Below are positions 1-12,400 of a stretch of DNA of 64,000 nucleotides, one piece after another. The notes under the pieces are model-generated. The model saw only the letters and a program-made list of their open reading frames with translations. It was not told the DNA's origin and made no database searches. Both the position numbers and the translations under genes were made by a program. Source of the stretch: Limnomonas spitsbergensis (taxonomy: Eukaryota; Chlorophyta; Chlorophyceae; Chlamydomonadales); contig JAYJMM010000123.1 in the NCBI GenBank assembly GCA_037349105.1, forward strand, positions 5,952,001 to 6,016,000. The letters are read 5' to 3'. Positions within the stretch are counted from its first letter, which is position 1. Each line of letters begins with the position of its first letter.

Positions 1-311
1 ATGAGGAGTGAGGGAAAGGAGGGGTGAGGGAAAGGAGGGGTGAGGGAAAGGAGGGGTGAGGGAAAGGAGGAGTGAGGGAAAGGAGGAGTGAGGGAAAGGA
101 GGAGTGAGGGAAAGGAGGGGTGAGGGAAAGGAGGAGTGAGGGAAAGGAGGGTTGAGGGAAAGGAGGGTTGAGGGAAAGGAGGGGTGAGGGAAAGGAGGAG
201 TGAGGGAAAGGAGGGGTGAGGGAAAGGAGGGATGAGGGAAAGGAGGGGTGAGGGAAAGGAGGGGTGAGGGAAAGGAGGGGTGAGGGAAAGGAGGAGTGAG
301 GGAAAGGAGGG
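1..311. repeat. 16-bp G-rich minisatellite
   Basis: About 19 head-to-tail copies of GTGAGGGAAAGGAGGG fill the left edge, with G/A variation near the end of the unit. The array is cut by the window edge. The unit begins GTGAGG, like a splice donor, but no exon is visible beside it. Confidence 0.95.
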
Positions 312-887
312 GTAGGCGCAGGGGTAGCAATTTGTTAGCAATCTATTAGCAAGGATGGACTTGTTTCATCTCCTATTCCTCTCATTTTCATGGTTGGGAA
401 ATGTTATTCACCCCTTTCGTGTCAATTATTCATGATTGAAAAGAGAGGTGATTTCTGTTTCCCCGCAGAACACTAGTTTAGGGTGAAGGTTTAGGGTTGA
501 CGGTTTCCCCTCCTGAACCCTGTAACGCGTAAGACATCCAACGCTGTCGTCTTATCTATCTCATTATCCATATGTGAGTGGTCGTGGCCGGTAAATGTGA
601 CCACTTTTGTGCCAATTATTCATGGTTGGGAATGTTAACCACTTTTCTGACATTTCCCCCCGTCAAAAGCGTCAACTCTTTTACGTCATTTTTTTATGGT
701 TCGACAAAGTTACCTCTTTCCGTGGGCCATGGTTGACAGCAGGCATCCCGTCCGTTCGTTCCAGTTGAGGATGACCGTGTGCCCTTCCTGCACATGGTAC
801 CCATAGTGGATGTTTCAGGTTAGGATGATTGGTTAGGTTAAGCTCCAACCCCTAAAGGCCATGAGCCGTGACATAGCCGAATTGCAG
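312..887. other. Unique spacer, no gene recognised
   Basis: This is ordinary-complexity sequence with short direct repeats around a GCCAATTATTCATGGTTGGG-like motif near 421 and 611 and one telomere-like TTTAGGGT patch near 478-500. I see no convincing exon. Confidence 0.5.
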
Positions 888-1035
888 CTGACTTGCACCT
901 GGCTCGCAGCTGGCTTGTAGCTGGCTTGTAGCTGGCTTGTAGCTGGCTTGTAGCTGGCTTGTAGCTGGTTTGTAGCTGGCTTGCAGCTGGCTTGTAGCTG
1001 GCTTGTAGCTGGCTTGTAGCTGACTTTTAGCTGAA
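888..1035. repeat. 11-bp AGCTGGCTTGT minisatellite
   Basis: About 13 copies of AGCTGGCTTGT lie here. The minus strand is open across the array only because 11 bp x 3 makes an 11-residue repeat; I do not call a protein. The core TGTAGCTG recurs in the dispersed motif described in the findings. Confidence 0.9.
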
Positions 1036-1310
1036 GCGTGGTTAAGTAATCATGGTAGGCCACATCTGCAGAGAATTTTGTTCCCTCTGATTGACCTAAA
1101 AACATATCATCTTATCGTCATATTGTCCTTGAAGGCTCAGCATCTACATCACCTACAGCCTAACAACCTAACAAGCTTGTTCAAGCTTCCTGCTGGCTCC
1201 CTAGCCATTTTTTTGTCGCCTGGAAACTTCTACCTGGCTCCTGTGCCCCTACAGACCTCCTGCCTCTCCTGCCTCTCCTGCCTGCACTTTCCCTCATACC
1301 TCTATTGGCT
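1036..1310. other. Pyrimidine-rich lead-in to the large satellite
   Basis: The sequence becomes increasingly C/T-rich, with CTCCTGCCT repeats near 1256-1285, and grades into the 49-bp array. No exon is recognised. Confidence 0.4.
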
Positions 1311-4300
1311 TCTCGTCCTGCCCCTCCTATGTGTACAGTCCGTACTGCCCCTGCTAGCTGCTCGTCCTGCCCCTCCTGTCTGTACTGTCCGTACTGTCCC
1401 TGCTCGCTGCTCATACTGCCCCTCCTGTCTGTGCTGTCCGTACTGTCCCTGCTCGCTGCTCGTACTGCCCCTCCTGTCTGTACTGTCCGTACTGTCCCTG
1501 CTCGCTGCTCGTACTGCCCCTCCTGTCTGTACTGTCCGTACTGTCCCTGCTCGCTGCTCGTACTGCCCCTCCTGTATGTGCTGTCCGTACTGTCCCTGCT
1601 CGTACTGCCCCTCCTGTCTGTGCTGTCCGTACTGTCCCTGCTCGTACTACCCCTCCTATCTGTGCTGTCCGTACTGTCCCTGCTCGCTGCTCGTACTGCC
1701 CCTCCTGTCTGTGCTGTCCGTACTGTCCCTGCTCGCTGCTCGTACTGCCCCTCCTGTCTGTACTGTCCGTACTGTCCCTGCTCGTACTGCCCCTCCTATC
1801 TGTGCTGTCCGTACTGTCCCTGCTCGCTGCTCGTACTGCCCCTCCTGTCTGTGCTGTCCGTACTGTCCCTGCTCGCTGCTCGTACTGCCCCTCCTGTCTG
1901 TGCTGTCCGTACTGTCCCTGCTCGCTGCTCGTACTGCCCCTCCTGTCTGTGCTGTCCGTACTGTCCCTGCTCGCTGCTCGTACTGCCCCTCCTGTCTGTG
2001 CTGTCCGTACTGTCCCTGCTCGCTGCTCGTACTGCCCATCCTGTCTGTACTGTCCGTACTGTCCCTGCTCGCTGCTCGTACTGCCCCTCCTGTCTGTACT
2101 GTCCGTACTGTCCCTGCTCGCTGCTCGTACTGCCCCTCCTGCCTGTGCTGTCCGTACTGTCCCTGCTCGTACTGCCCCTCCTGTCTGTGCTGTCCGTACT
2201 GTCCCTGCTCGTACTACCCCTCCTATCTGTGCTGTCCGTACTGTCCCTGCTCGCTGCTCGTACTGCCCCTCCTGTCTGTGCTGTCCGTACTGTCCCTGCT
2301 CGCTGCTCGTACTCCCCTCCTGTCTGTACTGTCCGTACTGTCCCTGCTCGTACTGCCCCTCCTATCTGTGCTGTCCGTACTGTCCCTGCTCGCTGCTCGT
2401 ACTGCCCCTCCTGTCTGTACTGTCCGTACTGTCCCTGCTCGCTGCTCGTACTGCCCCTCCTGTCTGTACTGTCCGTACTGTCCCTGCTCGTACTGCCCCT
2501 CCTATCTGTGCTGTCCGTACTGTCCCTGCTCGTACTGCCCCTCCTGTCTGTGCTGTCCGTACTGTCCCTGCTCGTACTACCCCTCCTATCTGTGCTGTCC
2601 GTACTGTCCCTGCTCGCTGCTCGTACTGCCCCTCCTGTCTGTGCTGTCCGTACTGTCCCTGCTCGCTGCTCGTACTGCCCCTCCTGTCTGTACTGTCCGT
2701 ACTGTCCCTGCTCGTACTGCCCCTCCTATCTGTGCTGTCCGTACTGTCCCTGCTCGCTGCTCGTACTGCCCCTCCTGTCTGTGCTGTCCGTACTGTCCCT
2801 GCTCGCTGCTCGTACTGCCCCTCCTGTCTGTGCTGTCCGTACTGTCCCTGCTCGCTGCTCATACTGCCCCTCCTGTCTGTGCTGTCCGTACTGTCCCTGC
2901 TCGCTGCTCGTACTGCCCCTCCTGTCTGTACTGTCCGTACTGTCCCTGCTCGCTGCTCGTACTGCCCCTCCTGTCTGTACTGTCCGTACTGTCCCTGCTC
3001 GCTGCTCGTACTGCCCCTCCTGTATGTGCTGTCCGTACTGTCCCTGCTCGTACTGCCCCTCCTGTCTGTGCTGTCCGTACTGTCCCTCCTCGTACTACCC
3101 CTCCTATCTGTGCTGTCCGTACTGTCCCTGCTCGCTGCTCGTACTGCCCCTCCTGTCTGTGCTGTCCGTACTGTCCCTGCTCGCTGCTCGTACTGCCCCT
3201 CCTGTCTGTACTGTCCGTACTGTCCCTGCTCGTACTGCCCCTCCTATCTGTGCTGTCCGTACTGTCCCTGCTCGCTGCTCGTACTGCCCCTCCTGTCTGT
3301 GCTGTCCGTACTGTCCCTGCTCGCTGCTCGTACTGCCCCTCCTGTCTGTGCTGTCCGTACTGTCCCTGCTCGCTGCTCGTACTGCCCCTCCTGTCTGTGC
3401 TGTCCGTACTGTCCCTGCTCGCTGCTCGTACTGCCCCTCCTGTCTGTGCTGTCCGTACTGTCCCTGCTCGCTGCTCGTACTGCCCATCCTGTCTGTACTG
3501 TCCGTACTGTCCCTGCTCGCTGCTCGTACTGCCCCTCCTGTCTGTACTGTCCGTACTGTCCCTGCTCGCTGCTCGTACTGCCCCTCCTGCCTGTGCTGTC
3601 CGTACTGTCCCTGCTCGTACTGCCCCTCCTGTCTGTGCTGTCCGTACTGTCCCTGCTCGTACTACCCCTCCTATCTGTGCTGTCCGTACTGTCCCTGCTC
3701 GCTGCTCGTACTGCCCCTCCTGTCTGTGCTGTCCGTACTGTCCCTGCTCGCTGCTCGTACTCCCCTCCTGTCTGTACTGTCCGTACTGTCCCTGCTCGTA
3801 CTGCCCCTCCTATCTGTGCTGTCCGTACTGTCCCTGCTCGCTGCTCGTACTGCCCCTCCTGTCTGTACTGTCCGTACTGTCCCTGCTCGCTGCTCGTACT
3901 GCCCCTCCTGTCTGTACTGTCCGTACTGTCCCTGCTCGTACTGCCCCTCCTATCTGTGCTGTCCATACTGTCCCTGCTCGTACTGCCCCTCCTGTCTGTG
4001 CTGTCCGTACTGTCCCTGCTCGTACTACCCCTCCTATCTGTGCTGTCCGTACTGTCCCTGCTCGCTGCTCGTACTGCCCCTCCTGTCTGTGCTGTCCGTA
4101 CTGTCCCTGCTCGCTGCTCGTACTGCCCCTCCTGTCTGTACTGTCCGTACTGTCCCTGCTCGTACTGCCCCTCCTATCTGTGCTGTCCGTACTGTCCCTG
4201 CTCGCTGCTCGTACTGCCCCTCCTGTCTGTGCTGTCCGTACTGTCCCTGCTCGCTGCTCGTACTGCCCCTCCTGTCTGTACTGTCCGTACTGTCCCTGCT

Positions 4301-7300
4301 CGCTGCTCGTACTGCCCCTCCTGTCTGTACTGTCCGTACTGTCCCTGCTCGCTGCTCGTACTGCCCCTCCTGTCTGTACTGTCCGTACTGTCCTTGCTCG
4401 CTGCTCGTACTGCCCCTCCTGTCTGTGCTGTCCGTACTGTCCCTGCTCGTACTGCCCCTCCTATCTGTGCTGTCCGTACTGTCCCTGCTCGTACTACCCC
4501 TCCTATCTGTGCTGTCCGTACTGTCCCTGCTCGCTGCTCGTACTGCCCCTCCTGTCTGTGCTGTCCGTACTGTCCCTGCTCGCTGCTCGTACTGCCCCTC
4601 CTGTCTGTACTGTCCGTACTGTCCCTGCTCGTACTGCCCCTCCTATCTGTGCTGTCCGTACTGTCCCTGCTCGCTGCTCGTACTGCCCCTCCTGTCTGTG
4701 CTGTCCGTACTGTCCCTGCTCGCTGCTCGTACTGCCCCTCCTATCTGTGCTGTCCGTACTGTCCCTGCTCGCTGCCCGTACTGCCCCTCCTATCTGTGCT
4801 GTCCGTACTGTCCCTGCTCGCTGCTCGTACTGCCCCTCCTGTCTGTGCTGTCCGTACTGTCCTTGCTCGCTGCTCGTACTGCCCCTCCTATCTGTGCTGT
4901 CCGTACTGTCCCTGCTCGCTGCTCGTACTGCCCCTCCTATCTGTGCTGTCCGTACTGTCCCTGCTCGCTGCTCGTACTGCCCCTCCTGTCTGTGCTGTCC
5001 GTACTGTCCCTGCTCGCTGCTCGTACTGCCCCTCCTGTCTGTGCTGTCCGTACTGTCCCTGCTCGCTGCTCGTACTGCCCCTCCTGTCTGTGCTGTCCGT
5101 ACTGTCATTGCTCGTTGCTCGTACTGCCCCTCCTATCTGTGCTGTCCGTACTGTCCCTGCTCGCTGCTCGTACTGCCCCTCCTATCTGTACTGTCCGTAC
5201 TGTCCCTGCTCGCTGCTCGTACTGCCCCTCCTGTCTGTGCTGTCCGTACTGTCCCTGCTCGTACTGCCCCTCCTGTCTGTGCTGTCCGTACTGTCCCTGC
5301 TCGTACTACCCCTCCTATCTGTGCTGTCCGTACTGTCCCTGCTCGCTGCTCGTACTGCCCCTCCTGTCTGTGCTGTCCGTACTGTCCCTGCTCGCTGCTC
5401 GTACTGCCCCTCCTGTCTGTACTGTCCGTACTGTCCCTGCTCGTACTGCCCCTCCTATCTGTGCTGTCCGTACTGTCCCTGCTCGCTGCTCGTACTGCCC
5501 CTCCTGTCTGTGCTGTCCGTACTGTCCCTGCTCGCTGCTCGTACTGCCCCTCCTGTCTATGCTGTCCGTACTGTCCCTGCTCGCTGCTCATACTGCCCCT
5601 CCTGTCTGTGCTGTCTGTACTGTCCTTGCTCGCTGCTCGTACTGCCCCTCCTATCTGTGCTGTCCGTACTGTCCCTGCTCGCTGCTCGTACTGCCCCTCC
5701 TATCTGTGCTGTCCGTACTGTCCCTGCTCGCTGCTCGTACTGCCCCTCCTATCTGTGCTGTCCGTACTGTCCCTGCTCGCTGCTCGTACTGCCCCTCCTA
5801 TCTGTGCTGTCCGTACTGTCCCTGCTCGTACTGCCCCTCCTATCTGTACTGTCCGTACTGTCCCTGCTCGCTGCTCGTACTGCCCCTCCTGTCTGTGCTG
5901 TCCGTACTGTCCCTGCTCGTACTGCCCCTCCTGTATGTGCTGTCCGTACTGTCCCTGCTCGTACTACCCCTCCTATCTGTGCTGTCCGTACTGTCCCTGC
6001 TCGCTGCTCGTACTGCCCCTCCTGTCTGTGCTGTCCGTACTGTCCCTGCTCGCTGCTCGTACTGCCCCTCCTGTCTGTACTGTCCGTACTGTCCCTGCTC
6101 GTACTGCCCCTCCTATCTGTGCTGTCCGTACTGTCCCTGCTCGCTGCTCGTACTGCCCCTCCTGTCTGTGCTGTCTGTACTGTCCCTGCTCGCTGCTCGT
6201 ACTGCCCCTCCTGTCTGTGCTGTCCGTACTGTCCCTGCTCGCTGCTCGAACTGCCCCTCTTGTCTGTGCTGTCCGTACTGTCCCTGCTCGCTGCTCGTAC
6301 TGCCCCTCCTGTCTGTGCTGTCCGTACTGTCCTTGCTCGCTGCTCGTACTGCCCCTCCTATCTGTGCTGTCCGTACTGTCCCTGCTCGCTGCTCGTACTG
6401 CCCCTCCTATCTGTGCTGTCCGTACTGTCCCTGCTCGCTGCTCGTACTGCCCCTCCTATCTGTGCTGTCCGTACTGTCCCTGCTCGCTGCTCGTACTGCC
6501 CCTCCTATCTGTGCTGTCCGTACTGTCCCTGCTCGCTGCTCGTACTGCCCCTCCTGTCTGTGCTGTCCGTACTGTCCTTGCTCGCTGCTCGTACTGCCCC
6601 TCCTATCTGTGCTGTCCGTACTGTCCCTGCTCGCTGCTCGTACTGCCCCTCCTATCTGTGCTGTCCGTACTGCTCGCTGCTCGTACTGCCCCTCCTATCT
6701 GTGCTGTCCGTACTGTCCCTGCTCGCTGCTCGTACTGCCCCTCCTGTCTGTACTGTCCGTACTGTCCCTGCTCGTACTGCCCCTCCTATCTGTGCTGTCC
6801 GTACTGTCCCTGCTCGCTGCTCGTACTGCCCCTCCTATCTGTGCTGTCCGTACTGTCCCTGCTCGCTGCTCGTACTGCCCCTCCTGTCTGTACTGTCCGT
6901 ACTGTCCCTGCTCGTACTGCCCCTCCTATCTGTGCTGTCCGTACTGTCCCTGCTCGCTGCTCGCACTGCCCCTCCTATCTGTGCTGTCCGTACTGTCCCT
7001 GCTCGCTGCTCGTACTGCCCCTCCTATCTGTGCTGTCCGTACTGTCCCTGCTCGCTGCTCGTACTGCCCCTCCTGTCTGTGCTGTCCGTACTGTCCTTGC
7101 TCGCTGCTCGTACTGCCCCTCCTATCTGTGCTGTCCGTACTGTCCCTGCTCGCTGCTCGTACTGCCCCTCCTATCTGTGCTGTCCGTACTGTCCCTGCTC
7201 GCTGCTCGTACTGCCCCTCCTATCTGTGCTGTCCGTACTGTCCCTGCTCGTACTGCCCCTCCTATCTGTGCTGTCCGTACTGTCCCTGCTCGCTGCTCGT

Positions 7301-8798
7301 ACTGCCCCTCCTATCTGTGCTGTCCGTACTGTCCATGCTCGATGCTCGTACTGCCCCTCCTATCTGTGCTGTCCGTACTGTCCCTGCTCGCTGCTCGTAC
7401 TGCCCCTCCTGTCTGTACTGTCCGTACTGTCCCTGCTCGTACTGCCCCTCCTGTCTGTGCTGTCCGTACTGTCCCTGCTCGCTGCTCGCACTGCCCCTCC
7501 TATCTGTGCTGTCCGTACTGTCCGTACTGCTCGCTGCTCGTACTGCCCCTCCTATCTGTGCTGTCCGTACTGTCCTTGCTCGCTGCTCGCACAACCCCTC
7601 CTATCTGTGCTGTCCGTACTGTCCGTACTGCTCGCTGCTCGTACTGCCCCTCCTATCTGTGCTGTCCGTACTGTCCCTGCTCGCTGCTCGCACTGCCCCT
7701 CCTATCTGTGCTGTCCGTACTGTCCGTACTGCTCGCTGCTCGTACTGCCCCTCCTATCTGTGCTGTCCGTACTGTCCTTGCTCGCTGCTCGCACTGCCCC
7801 TCCTATCTGTGCTGTCCGTACTGTCCCTGCTCGCTGCTCGTACTGCCCCTCCTATCTGTGCTGTCCGTACTGTCCCTGCTCGCTGCTCGTACTGCCCCTC
7901 CTGTCTGTGCTGTCCGTACTGTCCTTGCTCGCTGCTCGTACTGCCCCTCCTATCTGTGCTGTCCGTACTGTCCCTGCTCGCTGCTCGTACTGCCCCTCCT
8001 ATCTGTGCTGTCCGTACTGTCCCTGCTCGCTGCTCGTACTGCCCCTCCTATCTGTGCTGTCCGTACTGCTCGCTGCTCGTACTGCCCCTCCTATCTGTGC
8101 TGTCCGTACTGTCCCTGCTCGCTGCTCGTACTGCCCCTCCTATCTGTGCTGTCCGTACTGTCCCTGCTCGCTGCTCGTACTGCCCCTCCTATCTGTGCTG
8201 TCCGTACTGTCCCTGCTCGCTGCTCGTACTGCCCCTCCTATCTGTGCTGTCCGTACTGTCCCTGCTCGCTGCTCGTACTGCCCCTCCTGTCTGTACTGTC
8301 CGTACTGTCCCTGCTCGTACTGCCCCTCCTGTCTGTGCTGTCCGTACTGTCCCTGCTCGCTGCTCGCACTGCCCCTCCTATCTGTGCTGTCCGTACTGTC
8401 CGTACTGCTCGCTGCTCGTACTGCCCCTCCTATCTGTGCTGTCCGTACTGTCCTTGCTCGCTGCTCGCACTGCCCCTCCTATCTGTGCTGTCCGTACTGT
8501 CCGTACTGCTCGCTGCTCGTACTGCCCCTCCTATCTGTGCTGTCCGTACTGTCCCTGCTCGCTGCTCGCACTGCCCCTCCTATCTGTGCTGTCCGTACTG
8601 TCCGTACTGCTCGCTGCTCGTACTGCCCCTCCTATCTGTGCTGTCCGTACTGTCCTTGCTCGCTGCTCGCACTGCCCCTCCTATCTGTGCTGTCCGTACT
8701 GTCCGTACTGCTCGCTGCTTGTACTGCCCCTCCTATCTGTGCTGTCTGTACTGTCCGTACTGCTCGCTGCTCGTACTGCCCCTCCTGTCTGTGCTGCT
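1311..8798. repeat. 49/42-bp pyrimidine-rich satellite, about 150 copies
   Basis: The array is built of a 49-bp unit and a 42-bp form lacking one heptamer (CTCGCTG). Both lengths are multiples of seven. Key words are GTACTGCCCCTCCTGTCTG and GCTGTCCGTACTGTCCCTG. Variants with CCTATCTG become common toward the right end, and near 6665, 7510 and 8060 units lose or gain a few bases at TCCGTACTG. In the units I read, A on the plus strand is followed almost only by C or T. Plus-strand stop codons are therefore missing and all three plus frames stay open for about 7 kb. That is a composition effect; no coding function is inferred. Confidence 0.95.
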
Positions 8799-9665
8799 TA
8801 GGCCCCTGCCCAGTGAATTTGTTTACATTTGCCAGTATTGCTGCCAGCGATCGTCCAGCAAGACCACCGTACCACAGGCCACAGCGCTGTATCCGGATAT
8901 TAAGCCTTTTGGCCACTGCAGCCGCGAATTTCCCGGATTTCAGGAATGTTGTTTTCACAGAAGAGGTGACGCTACCACCCACAGCCTTTCTTCGAAGGAG
9001 CCACGCAGAGCAAACCCAAGATTTTAGGGGTTAGGGTTTAGGGGAAACACTGGCAGAAACAGGAGCGCCGTGCGTTCTTGCAGGAGGGTCTCAGCTCTTG
9101 ATGACACTCCGCAGTCTATGAGTCAAAGGCCGAGGACTCTTCCATACTGCGTTTCTGTAACAATGGAACTTGAAAATGACTATACTAATCACTGCCCCTG
9201 AACCCACCTTGAGTACAGGGAAGGTCCATAAATCCTGAACCCACCTTGAGTACAGGGAAGGCCCCCTAAACCCTAAACCCTAGGCCCTAAACCCACCTTG
9301 AGTACAGGGAAGGTCCCGTTCCTGACATTCCGGAAAGTGCCCTTGACCTCCTCAGTCACAACGCCTAAACCACATCAGAGCAGGGTTTAGGGATATGCGT
9401 TGAGAGTGTAGGGTTTAGGCTAAAGGTTTTAGGGTTTAGGGATATGCGTTGAGGGTTCAGGGTTCTACCCTTACGCATCCTTGACCTCCTGAGTCACGAT
9501 GCTTAAGCAACATCGGAAACAGGGCTTCGAATCCCCCCGCGTGAATGCTCGCCAATGAAGTGGCACCTTCATAAGGATTTTCAGACCCTTCATCCAATTG
9601 CTGGGGCAGGTGGGTGCAACCCACATGCCAAGGGATTCCATGGACTAACTGGATCCCTCTAGAGG
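8799..9665. other. Spacer with small direct duplications
   Basis: Positions 8805-9030 are unique. The satellite is followed at once by GCTGCTTAG, the first AG after the AG-free array, so an exon could begin there, but I cannot assign a frame. Positions 9220-9320 hold three copies of an AACCCACCTTGAGTACAGGG motif. Positions 9343-9385 and 9481-9522 are a duplicated segment starting TGACCTCCT. TTTAGGG heptamers are scattered. Confidence 0.5.
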
Positions 9666-9669
9666 GGTT

Positions 9670-11190
9670 AAGGGTTTAGGGTGAAAGAAGGGGGTCAGGA
9701 TCAGGGTCAGGGTCAAGGTTCAGGAAAGGGGGAGGGGGGCGGGGGGTCGGGGTTTAGGGTGAAGGGAGGGGGTCAGGGTCAGGGTCAGGGTCAGAGCCAA
9801 GGTTCAGGAAAGGGGGATGGGGAGGGGGTTCGGGGTTTAGGGTGAAAAAAGGGGGTCAGGGCCAGGGTCAGAGCCAAGGTTCAGGAAAGGGGGAGGGGGA
9901 GGGGGTTCAGGGTTTAGGGTGAAAGAAGGGGGTCAGGGTCAGGGTCAGAGCCAAGGTTCAGGAAAGGGGGAGGGGGGGTTCAGGGTTTAGGGTGAAAGAA
10001 GGGGGTCAGGGTCAGGGTCAGAGCCAAGGTTCAGGAGAGGGGGAGGGGGAGGGGGTTCAGGGTTTAGGGTGAAAGAAGGGGGTCAGGGTCAGGGTCAGAG
10101 CCAAGGTTCAGGAAAGGGGGAGGGGGGGTTCAGGGTTTAGGGTGAAAGAAGGGGGTCAGGGTCAGGGTCAGAGCCAAGGTTCAGGAGAGGGGGAGGGGGG
10201 GGGTTCAGGGTTAAGGGTGACAGAAGGGGGTCAGGGTCAGAGTCAGAGCCAAGGTTCGGGAAAGGAGGAGGGGGAGGGGGTTCAGGGTTTAGGGTGAAAG
10301 AAGGGGTCAGGGTCAGTGTCAGAGCCAAGGTTCAGGAAAGGGGGAGGGGGGGGGGTTCAGGGTTTAGGGTGAAAGAAGGGGGTTAGGGCCAGGGTCAGAG
10401 CCAAGGTTCGGGAAAGGGGGAGGGGGAGGGGGTTCAGGATTTAGGGTGAAAGAAGGGGGTCAGGGTCAGGGTCAGAGCCAAGGCTCAGGAAAGGGGGAGG
10501 GGGTTCAGGGTTTAGGGTGAAAAAAGGGGTCAGGGTCAGGGTCAGAGCCAAGGTTCGGGAAAGGGGGAGGGGGAGGGGGTTCAGGGTTTAGGGTGAAAGA
10601 GGGGGGTCAGGGTCAGGGTCAGAGCCAAGGTTCAGGAAAGGGGGAGGGGGAGGGGGTTCAGGGTTTAGGGTGAAAGAAGGGGGTCAGGGTCAGGGTCAGA
10701 GCCAAGGTTCGGGAAAGGGGGAGGGGGAGGGGGTTCAGGATTTAGGGTGAAAGAAGGGGGTCAGGGTCAGGGTCAGAGCCAAGGCTCAGGAAAGGGGGAG
10801 GGGGTTCAGGGTTTAGGGTGAAAAAAGGGGGTCAGGGTCAGGGTCAGAGCCAAGGTTCAGGAAAGGGGGAGGGGGGGGGGGTTCAGGGTTTAGGGTGAAA
10901 GAGGGGGGTCAGGGTCAGGGTCAGAGCCAAGGCTCAGGAAAGGGGGAGGGGGAGGGGGTTCAGGGTTTAGAGTGAAAGAGGGGGGTCAGGGTCAGGGTCA
11001 GAGCCAAGGTTCGGGAAAGGGGGAGGGGGAGGGGGTTCAGGGTTTAGGGTGAAAGAGGGGGGTCAGGGTCAGGGTCAGAGCCAAGGTTCAGGAAAGGGGA
11101 AGGGGGAGGGGGTTCAGGATTTAGGGTGAAAGAAGGGGGTCAGGGTCAGGGTCAGAGCCAAGGTTCGGCTAAGGGGGAGGGGAGGGATTC
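9670..11190. repeat. 77-bp G-rich satellite with TTTAGGG motifs
   Basis: About 20 copies of a unit of roughly 77 bp each contain GGGTCAGGGTCAGGGTCAGA, CCAAGGTTCAGG, runs of G5 and one GGGTTTAGGGTGA. Copies differ mainly in G-run length. The G-runs on the plus strand give strong G-quadruplex potential. Confidence 0.93.
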
Positions 11191-11500
11191 AGGGCGGTAG
11201 CTAGGGCTGGCGGGTGGCGTATATGGATTATGGAGCATATACGTATATACGGCGTAAATGGAGTATATAGGTATATACAGCGTACCGTATATACGCGTAA
11301 AAGTTTGTACTATATACCGCCGGTAGCAGGTTCTCAGGCCCCTCCCACACATAAGTCCTCAGCATACCAGTGTTTGTTTGTTTGCCGATGGTCAGCCAGC
11401 ACTGGATTTTGATCGGGATTGATTCTGGGCCGGCATACGGCTGGTGGCAATAAGGAGCAAGGCTTGCTGCACCGGGCCGTCAGTCAAGTTATTCCCCTAG
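11191..11500. other. Spacer with a TATAC-rich patch and a SINE-like fragment
   Basis: Positions 11218-11310 are rich in GTATATAC and CGTATATAC with partial inverted symmetry. Around 11455 is GGCTTGCTGCACC, a piece of the dispersed family reported in the findings. Confidence 0.4.
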
Positions 11501-11504
11501 GCCT

Positions 11505-11680
11505 GAGGAGTCGAATCTGAGTCAGTCATCGGAGTCAACACTGTGTCAAAACCGAGTCAACACTGAGTCAAAACTGTGTCAAAATAGAGTCAAAACCGAG
11601 TCAAAACGGAGTCAAACTGTGTCAAAACTGGGTAAAAACCGAGTCAAAATGGAGTCAAAACTGTCGAAACAGAGCCCAGA
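11505..11680. repeat. 10-11-bp GAGTCAAAAC minisatellite
   Basis: About 15 imperfect copies of (C/T)GAGTCAAAAC and TGTGTCAAAAC lie on the downstream (minus-strand 3') side of the membrane-helix exon at 11690-11806. Confidence 0.88.
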
Positions 11681-11689
11681 CAAGGCTAT

Positions 11690-11806
11690 GTCAATCCTGG
11701 TTGCCGCGTACAGCCCCCTCCCCCCGGCCGCACCGAGGAAGATTGCAAACGTGAACATTCCGAGGTAGTACACGAACAGTACCAACGCGGCGCTAAGGGG
11801 ACCCGG
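11690..11806 (-). CDS. Candidate exon encoding a membrane helix (possible last visible exon of the membrane-protein gene)
   Basis: Read on the minus strand, the frame gives ALVLFVYYLGMFTFAIFLGA followed by a Gly-rich turn, a clear membrane segment in GC-rich exon-like sequence. An acceptor after GGGGAG at 11807 would start the exon in phase 0, matching the end of the exon at 19750. Acceptors at 11819 or 11793 would not match. The donor is unclear, and the frame stays open into the GAGTCAAAAC repeat until 11612. Upstream (11820-12400) lie decayed copies of its acceptor region. It could instead belong to a separate gene running off to the left. Confidence 0.4.
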
Positions 11807-11819
11807 CTCCCCGGAGATG

Positions 11820-12400
11820 CTCATTCCGGGTAGGCCTGGAGGGGGGGGGGGTCAAAGGTTATTTTATCATGGGAAAGGGGTTCTTGATGACGACACGCGT
11901 TATTCCGGGCAGGCCTGGAGGGAGGGGGGGGGGGGTCAAGGCACACTATAAGATATGGATATCATGTGGAAAAGGCGGGAAAATAGTTATTTGGGGAAAT
12001 CACCGCTTGCAAAACCAGGGCTTGAAATGGGGACCCGGCTCCACAGAGAAGCTCATTCTGGGCAGGTCTGAAAGGAGGGGGTGGATCAAGGCACACATGA
12101 AGAGATAGATATTATGGGGGAAAGGGTTATTTGGGGAAATATCTGGTTACGGGTTCAGGGTTCAGGGTTCAGGGTTCAGGGTTCAGGGTTCAGGGTTCAG
12201 GGTTCAGGGTTCAGGGTTCAGGGTTCAGGGTTCAGGGTGGATTCATCCATGGCAGATAAGGGGACGAGGCACCTCGAAAGTGAAATTCATTCCGGGCAGG
12301 TCTGGAGGGAAGGGGTGGATCGAGGCACACTTGAGAATAAGGTTTATGGAAACAAGTGTTCTTTGGGGGATTAGTGCTTCACCTGTTTTCAAATTTAGGG
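11820..12400. repeat. Imperfect copies of an exon-acceptor junction
   Basis: The motif CATTCCGGGCAGGTCTGGAG recurs near 11822, 11902, 12052 and 12290, twice preceded by GGGACCCGGCTCC-like exon sequence (near 11798 and 12030). The following stretch GGATCAAGGCACAC...AGATAT is also repeated. The copies look like old tandem duplications of the junction in front of the exon at 11690-11806. Confidence 0.65.
12151..12238. repeat. (GGGTTCA)n telomere-variant array
   Basis: About 12 perfect copies of GGGTTCA, one base from TTTAGGG, are inserted within one of the junction copies above. Confidence 0.95.

Noticed and set aside
1078..9034. Giant open frames of up to 2,649 codons (Cys/Pro/Tyr/Leu-rich repeats)
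   Set aside because: All three plus frames are open at once because the 49/42-bp unit contains no stop in any phase. A 49-bp unit shifts frame each copy, and no splice or start context supports translation.
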